Below the pieces are notes generated by a model. The model did not search any database. It worked only from the letters and a program-made list of their open reading frames with translations, and was not told where the DNA came from. Made by a program: the position numbers and the translations under genes. Shown piece by piece: positions 29,688 through 35,702 of a DNA stretch of 35,702 bases (positions are counted from its first letter, which is position 1; every line of letters begins with the position of its first letter). Source of the DNA: Hesseltinella vesiculosa (lineage: Eukaryota > Mucoromycota > Mucoromycetes > Mucorales > Cunninghamellaceae); the NCBI GenBank assembly GCA_002104935.1, contig MCGT01000068.1, positions 1 to 35,702 on the forward strand, read 5' to 3'.

Positions 29688-30203
29688 TATTTTTTTAAGT
29701 GAATACCTTGTACTTCTTCCTGACTACATCGTTTCCTTACTTCAACAAAACATTGTTGTATTTGTCCATTGCTTCACAGCACGACAAACTTCTACACTTC
29801 TCTACCGCCTGCTACTACCGTAGCTCTGTAGACATTTTAATCTGATCTTGCCGCCAGCTCCGCGCTCTGCAATCGATCCTTTACTCGTCCTACTGACTAG
29901 AGTTCCATCAGACAGATACACTTGTCTTGCTCGTCTTACTGACTTGAGCCCATTCTAATACGCAATCGTCCGTATTACACAAGAAAATTTTTTCTTGTGT
30001 TCTGTTCTTATCACATCGGAATAAGCCCCAGACGCTTTTCTGCCACGTCACTGCTGAAATTTTTTTTCTCTTTGACCACACGCTGCACACGGAGAACTCT
30101 TCCGAAGACACACGTGCGTTCCACAGCCGAGTTTGAAATCAAATTGATACACTCCATCAATTTTCACTCAGCCTGATTTTTTTTTTCTCTCTCCCCTCGT
30201 CAA

Positions 30204-31763
30204 ATGACTCTCACGCGTAACCAACGCAACGTAGCCCATACTGTGGAGAACACTCTTCCCAGTATGCGTGCAACCTATCAAGCTGATGACATCTCCAGCC
30301 CTGCTCCCATCGTCTTACCAGTCAATTCCCCTGTGGCCATGCCTTCTCAGGAAGACGCCACTATGGAAGAAGCCCCTGTCGGTCCTTCCAATGGAGAGGC
30401 AACTGATGCTATTAACATGACCATGTCGTGTCGTTCCTCCGTCACCCCTGACACTGAACAGACCCTGGCTGAGCAGGTATCTGAACTGGAAAAGGCTATT
30501 CAGGCCCTTGCCTGCCGACTGGCTCGCGAAAGCAAAGCCAGCATCGCGCTCGCACTGCAAGACCCTCCAGTTCCTGATGAAATTTACCAACGGGCGCGAG
30601 AACGTTCCCGTTTCTTGCAACGTCAGCTATTCCTAGCCCAGGAAGATCTCGCTACCTTATGTCCCTCACGACTCCAACGAGACAGCCTCTCGTCTGAGGT
30701 TGATCATTCTTCCTACTCCTCGCATCAGACCCCAGTCGTCGTACGCGCGCATAACTACGATCTACGCAATGTGCCCGTTTTCCAATACGCTTACCAGCGT
30801 GAGGATGATTCTTTCCAGCCTCTGAAGAAGGCCTACACGACCATTGACGAATATCTTTATGATGTTGAAGTCTTCATTTCAAGCCAAGGTCGTCAATCAT
30901 ACATTGACACTGAATGGGCACGCGTCGTTCAGCCTGGCCTTGCTCGTCATCAATGGTCATCTTTCACTGGTGCCATTAAGGATCGCCCCTTGCGTGAGGT
31001 CACTTGGACTCAGGCACGTCAGTTGCTCACCGAAGTATGTGGCACAGGCGCTTGCACGCAGTATCATCTCCAACGCATCGAGAATATGGTCTACCAACCT
31101 AAGACCACCACTCTGCGTTCCTACCTCTCTCAGTTCAACCAACTGGTGATTGATGGTAACTTGCAGGACGATACTACTATCCCTGCCAAATTCGTGCAAT
31201 CCTTGCATCAGCATCCTTCTCTGAAGTTGCAGCTGGGCACTATCATTGCTACTTCCTCAGAGCAATACACCATGGGTGCACTCTTCACGACAGTGACAAA
31301 TCTCATAAACTCTCCCGTTTTTGAGACAACCTTTGGCCCCAGCGATCCACATGTCGCCAATTTCCTCAGAGCTATGCCCACTGGGAACTCCCTTCCCAGA
31401 GTTGAGACATCTCGCACTCCAATGCCAAGCCGCTTACGTCCGGCCCGAGGTACTTGCCCTAATCATGGTAGTACCCCTGTGGCCCATCACGCTCATGAAT
31501 GTCGACTTCGTCCACAACGGACCCTCACTACCATTACTAAGCCGTCCCGCGATGACAATCGGCGACGCAGTGATCGGAACATGACTTCCAACATGCCGCC
31601 ATCTACAAGATCCCATTCCCGTCGGATGCGTCGCAGTTACCAGCGCAAAGGCACTCCCGTCGCACCATGGCTCCGGCCATTATGCCCTCGCAGGCTATGG
31701 TTGACGCCATCCTGGCTAATAACGCCCCTGGCCAGCCATGTAAGCCCAGTTCCTACTCCATAA
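30204..31763 (+). CDS. Gypsy gag-like protein
   Basis: 519-aa open frame. A Thr/Ser-rich N-terminus, a coiled-coil-like stretch (residues ~85-160), a capsid-like helical part (FQPLKKAYTTIDEYLYDVEVF, LRSYLSQFNQLV, FVQSLHQHPSLK), then a C/H cluster CPNHG...HHAHEC that resembles the gag zinc motif, then a basic Arg/Ser tail. It would form the retroelement particle. The last ~40 residues (rich in Pro, Trp, Leu) look out of frame; the pol frame, which is -1 to gag, opens at 31667 in the overlap. The overlap may be a natural -1 frameshift or a mutation. Confidence 0.82.
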   Translation: MTLTRNQRNVAHTVENTLPSMRATYQADDISSPAPIVLPVNSPVAMPSQEDATMEEAPVGPSNGEATDAINMTMSCRSSVTPDTEQTLAEQVSELEKAIQALACRLARESKASIALALQDPPVPDEIYQRARERSRFLQRQLFLAQEDLATLCPSRLQRDSLSSEVDHSSYSSHQTPVVVRAHNYDLRNVPVFQYAYQREDDSFQPLKKAYTTIDEYLYDVEVFISSQGRQSYIDTEWARVVQPGLARHQWSSFTGAIKDRPLREVTWTQARQLLTEVCGTGACTQYHLQRIENMVYQPKTTTLRSYLSQFNQLVIDGNLQDDTTIPAKFVQSLHQHPSLKLQLGTIIATSSEQYTMGALFTTVTNLINSPVFETTFGPSDPHVANFLRAMPTGNSLPRVETSRTPMPSRLRPARGTCPNHGSTPVAHHAHECRLRPQRTLTTITKPSRDDNRRRSDRNMTSNMPPSTRSHSRRMRRSYQRKGTPVAPWLRPLCPRRLWLTPSWLITPLASHVSPVPTP

Positions 31764-34700
31764 GAGCAACTAAGCGAAAAGCCATGAATATTCCATTGTT
31801 CACTGACGTGCCTTCTTCGATCCATTTTCCGATTTCCATCAATGGACATAGCACAATAGCTCTCTTGGACACAGGGTCAGAGATCTCTGCCATCTCCCCT
31901 CTCTTCCTCAATAAATATCTGCCCACCATCACGGTGCACGCATGTGAGGGACGCATTCATTCTGTCTTCGAAGGAGAATCTAAACAAAGATCAGGCATTA
32001 CAGATCTTCTCCACGTTGTTCACAACCAACGTCCCACCGAGCACAGATTCGAGGTGATCTCAATGAACCCTAGCGACCCGCCTATCCTCATTGGTATGGA
32101 TCTCATTCCTAAACTAGGAATTGGCATCACAGGACTGGCCTCGCTCACTGATCCTAATTCTGACTCGCTTCATATGCAACCTCTACGTGATGATTCCCAT
32201 GCATTGGACATCACTCCTCCTATAGCCAATGATTCACCAGTAGGCTCTGATAGTCAACGCGCAACCATGATGCGTCTTCTTCAACCTCTCATTGATGCTA
32301 ATCAGGAAATTCCCAGCGATGCATTTTTGCACTATCCCTGCATCCATCGTCAGGCTACACACAGCCCCAGGCGCCACAGCCTATCGGCGACAATATCGCA
32401 CACCTCCTGCTCTCTTCCCTGTTGTCGACGAAGTTGTCCAACAATGGCTACGTGATGGCATCATCATTCAGATGACCACGCCGGATTCCCAATGGAACTC
32501 TCCCATCACTTTTGCACCAAAAAAGGATGCTGAAGGAAACAAAACAGGCCACAGACCATGCCTTGATCCTCGTCATATCAATGCTCTCCTGCCCGACGAT
32601 CGCTTCCCATTCCTCTCGTCCAGGACATTTTGATCAACTTTCAGGAGCTGCCGTTTTTACCACTCTTGATCTTAAGTCGGCTTTTCATCGCTTCATGATC
32701 CATCCCGACGATCAACACAAGACTGCCTTCACACATGGCCGCAAACAATACAAATTTGTTGGATGCCCATTTGGTCTCAAACCCATCTCCAATATTTTTC
32801 AACGAGTCATGCAAACTCTCTTAGCTGACTTCGATTTTGCTCTCAACTTTGTTGATGATATCATTATATTCTCCAAAGATCTTGGCACGCACATGCATCA
32901 TGTTGCCCAAGTGCTACGCATTCTGAACAATGCCAATCTCGTCTTGAACCCTGACAAATGCCACTTTGCCCACTCCGCTGTCACCCTCCTAGGACATTGC
33001 GTCTCGAGTGCTGGCATCCAAATTGACCCTCGCAAAGTTTCCAATGTCCAGGACTGGCCTCTGCCGCAAACAGGCAAGGACATCCAACGATTCCTAGGAC
33101 TGGTCAATTACTTCCGTTCTTTTATACCTCGCATTTCCACCATCACCCGTCCACTTGATGCACTTCGTCACGAAGGTCCCATTGCTCATCTCTGGACAGA
33201 GGAACACAGCCGAGCATTTTTCGCACTGAAAAATATCCTCCTTGAAGCGCCCATCCTTCATCACCTGATACCTCACTTCCATTTTATGTTGCCACGGACG
33301 CGTCCAACTCAGGTATCGGTGCTGTTCTGTTCCAATTGGACCCTATTACCAATCACAAACGCTACCTCCAATTCGTGGCTCGTTCACTGACAAAAGCTGA
33401 ATGCAACTACTCTACCACGAAGCGTGAACTGCTTGCCATCGTCTTCTCGCTGAAGAAGTTCCGTCAATATCTGTGGGGTACACCCTTCACACTCTTCACA
33501 GATCATCGTGCCTTACATATCTACATACACAGACCGATGTGAATCCCATGATGAGCAACTGGCTGGACACCTTGCTTGACTTCACCTTCACCATTGTCCA
33601 CCTTCCTGGTGTCGACAACCAGCTTCCTGACGCTCTTTCACGTCTTTTTCCTCCGCAAAAGGAGCTGGTGGGGGGCAATAATAGTCGCAATGGTTCGTCT
33701 CCCAACAAAAGAAAAACACGCAAGCTGACCACCAGCGCACACTCTCGCACAGAAACTACAGATCATGAATCCATATTACATGGCAGTATCACTGCCACCA
33801 ACACAGTTGACCTTGATCTATTCACACCAAAGGAGACTGTCATCAAACGGCCCACATCCGCAACCTCGATGATGAAACTCTCGAGCAACCTGCCACAGAT
33901 GATGAACGACAAGACATCCTGCAGACACAGCACTTGAAAGGCCACTACGGTGCCACTGCCATGGTAAAGGCTATCAAGCCATGGGCATCACTTGCCAACA
34001 TCACCAGGCAAGCACAAGCCTTGGCACAGGCATGCCACAATGCATGCGATTCAACGTGTCTAGAAATGGTTACCATCCTCTTAAATCTATCGAAGCGAAA
34101 GCTCCAGGCAACCACTTTGCCATTGATTTAGCTGGTCCATTTCCCACATCATACGCAGGCAACCACTACCTCTTCGTCATCGTTGACATCTTCTCCAAAT
34201 ACGTGATTCTGGAAGCCATCCCAGATAAGACTGCACTCACAGTCCTCTAACGTCTTGTACAAAACTTTTTGCCAATATGGTTTCCCGCAATCATACAATC
34301 AGACAATGCAAAGAATTTGTTAATGAACTGGTCAGAAATCTACACAGCCAGAAGGCATTGGACCATCGTCTCATCACTCCTTATCATCCTCGAGCCAACG
34401 GAGCTGCTGAGCGTGTCGTAAAAACTACCACCACCATGCTTGCTAAGATGGTTGACACCCAGCTTAGAGACTGGGACTTCCATGTTCCCACCATTGCCCT
34501 GCACTACAACTCACAGCCCCACTCAATGACAAACACGGCGCCCATATACACTTTTTTTCTTCCGAAAAATAAGCGCCCTCATTGACTATCGCGAACCACA
34601 TCAGAACTCGCCTGAGAAAAACATTCCTCTCCTTGATCAACCTGTTGACCTTAAGGGCCATAGAGGAAAAGTTCGCCTGAGCTTGAGCACATAGTTATTC

Positions 34701-35236
34701 CTGCCATCTCCGAAAGGCAACGTAACCTGAGACATGCTATCCCAGAGCAAATATGACAAAAACACATGACCACGTCATTCCAGGTCGGAGATCTTGTAGC
34801 CACTCAAGAACCCTTGCTCACCTCCAAACTAGAACCAAAATATCATGGTCCCTTTGAAGTCGTTGAAAAAACCAAAGGCGGTCTTACTTACTCAGAGACA
34901 TCCACCTCAATGAGCAACTAAAACAACGCTATGCTCCCTCTCAACTTAAGCTCGTCGCTCGAGCTGGTCATCACACAAACGACCAGGTTGAAGATGAGGA
35001 ATCCTATGAGATCGATCAGATCCTCGATGACAAGAAAGACTTCAATGGTCGTCATCACTATCTCGTAAGTTGGAAAAACTATTCCCCTGAGCACCAATCT
35101 TTGGATTCCTGAATCCAACTTCAACCAGAAGCAAATCCTTTTTGACTACTGGAAAAACAAAGGCAACGCCTTGCAAAAACCTCTGCATCCTAGACGCAGC
35201 CTCAGAGCTGCACGTCATAACAGGAAGCGATCATAG
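31667..35236 (+). pseudogene. Gypsy pol: protease, RT, RNase H, integrase, chromodomain; several frame breaks
   Basis: The protease has ALLDTGSEISAIS. RT has LDLKSAFHRFMIHP and FVDDIIIFS in place of YVDD. RNase H has YVATDASNSGIGAVLF and TTKRELLAIVFSLKK. Integrase has an H2C2 start (HLKGHYG), DLAGPFPTSYAGNHYLF, IIQSDNAKEF and HPRANGAAERVVK, a complete D,D,E set. The C-terminus has FQVGDLV, YHGPFEVVEK and a chromodomain (ESYEIDQILDD, HYLVSWKNYSPEH) at about 34995-35110. Frames change near 32300-32340, 32600-32640, 33285, 33530, 33940-34080, 34550 and 35097, and a TAA interrupts the integrase at about 34248. As read it cannot make a complete polyprotein. Chromodomains of this type can steer integration to marked chromatin. 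Confidence 0.9.
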
Positions 35237-35702
35237 TCATGGAAAACCTGAAATGACTTGAGGATGACACTCTTGCGTTACCCCTCGCATAATCATAGTG
35301 TCACTGTGGAATGATGATAAACCACACCCGAAAGAAACTGACTGCAGAAATATCCTTACTGGTCATTTCTAACAGCCTTGACAAAATCCGCTCTGTCATG
35401 ACTTGCTGTAACTGTGAGCCACATGATGAATATCCTAGGCGTCATTGACTCAGGCCTCCACACACTGACAATGACATTCATCACATTATAAGAGTTGATG
35501 TACCCATTCTGCCTAAGTGCCTGCCGAACGCGTCTTCCTCACCGCAAAAGCTTAGTGGAGTAGCTAACCACACATGAGCCAAGCAAGAGGAATCGACCTC
35601 CGCAACTTCAATCGATACCGCAACAATAAGCCGGTCCATGCCAATTTAATCGATCACGAAGCGCACTGTACTTTCCAGCAGTAGATCATGTTCATGTCTC
35701 CG
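35237..35702. other. Element 3' region, no gene seen
   Basis: 466 bp after the chromodomain stop. No open frame of interest and no match to the LTR start TGTTAAATAC; it is probably the untranslated 3' part of the gypsy element or its flank. Confidence 0.45.

Larger units (their letters stand above)
29452..35702 (+). mobile_element. Ty3/gypsy chromovirus-type LTR retrotransposon, 3' end outside window
   Basis: Order: 5' LTR, a leader of about 516 bp (29688-30203) without a gene, gag, protease, RT, RNase H, integrase and chromodomain. It is inserted inside a LINE endonuclease fragment. Pol has many frame breaks. No second LTR is seen before 35702, so the element should end beyond the window. 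Confidence 0.9.

Noticed and set aside
1..35702. CRISPR array, phage or bacterial operon
   Set aside because: No spaced direct repeats; spliceosomal introns and eukaryotic gene families throughout.

Overview
The window looks like nuclear DNA of an early-diverging fungus, most likely Mucoromycota (Mucorales-like). This is an inference from three things: small spliceosomal introns (about 35-95 nt) with GTA(A/G) donors and T-rich YAG ends; closely packed housekeeping genes; and a transposon set of Tnp2/Plavaka-type and Tc1 DNA elements, a chromodomain Ty3/gypsy element and two-ORF LINEs. No species was identified by comparison.

Layout. 1-4.75 kb holds two decayed DNA transposons: a spliced Tnp2-type transposase with two single-base frame breaks, and a Tc1/mariner element with ~103 bp inverted repeats lying 49 bp upstream of a tRNA-Ala(AGC). 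4.8-18.05 kb is the unique-gene region. It contains an eight-exon TTC39/IML2-family gene with a very long disordered N-terminus; a small secreted expansin-like (DPBB) protein; an unrecognised frame-broken gene; mitochondrial ATP synthase subunit k; importin alpha; a CHY/RING ubiquitin ligase (RCHY1/Pirh2 type); the polyphosphate-polymerase subunit Vtc1; and a Gemin6-like Sm protein. Exon sums and intron phases were checked and agree for all of these except the frame-broken one.

18.09-35.7 kb is a nest of retrotransposons. Reading outward from the middle, the order is nearly mirror-symmetric: a 99%-identical gypsy LTR at each outer side in inverted orientation (19390-19611 minus, 29452-29687 plus), then a LINE endonuclease fragment on each side, then a LINE 5' end with ORF1 on each side, and LINE 3' ends in the centre. 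One LINE (23556-28680, minus) has both ORFs open (482 and 1174 aa) and an oligo-A tail, so it is probably young. The right-hand gypsy element has an open gag, a frame-broken pol, and a chromodomain; its 3' LTR lies beyond the window.

The main observation for follow-up concerns two divergent LINEs on opposite strands. Both have their 5' end (starting CGGATAAA) directly against an ORF2 fragment of another LINE, cut at almost the same codon, just upstream of the reverse-transcriptase domain. That is hard to explain by chance and suggests self-targeted insertion or a conserved upstream endonuclease segment. Other points are LTRs that are far more alike than the pol sequences attached to them, and an unknown gene tail (RPIGLPAKK motif) present twice in inverted orientation, one copy cut by a gypsy fragment.
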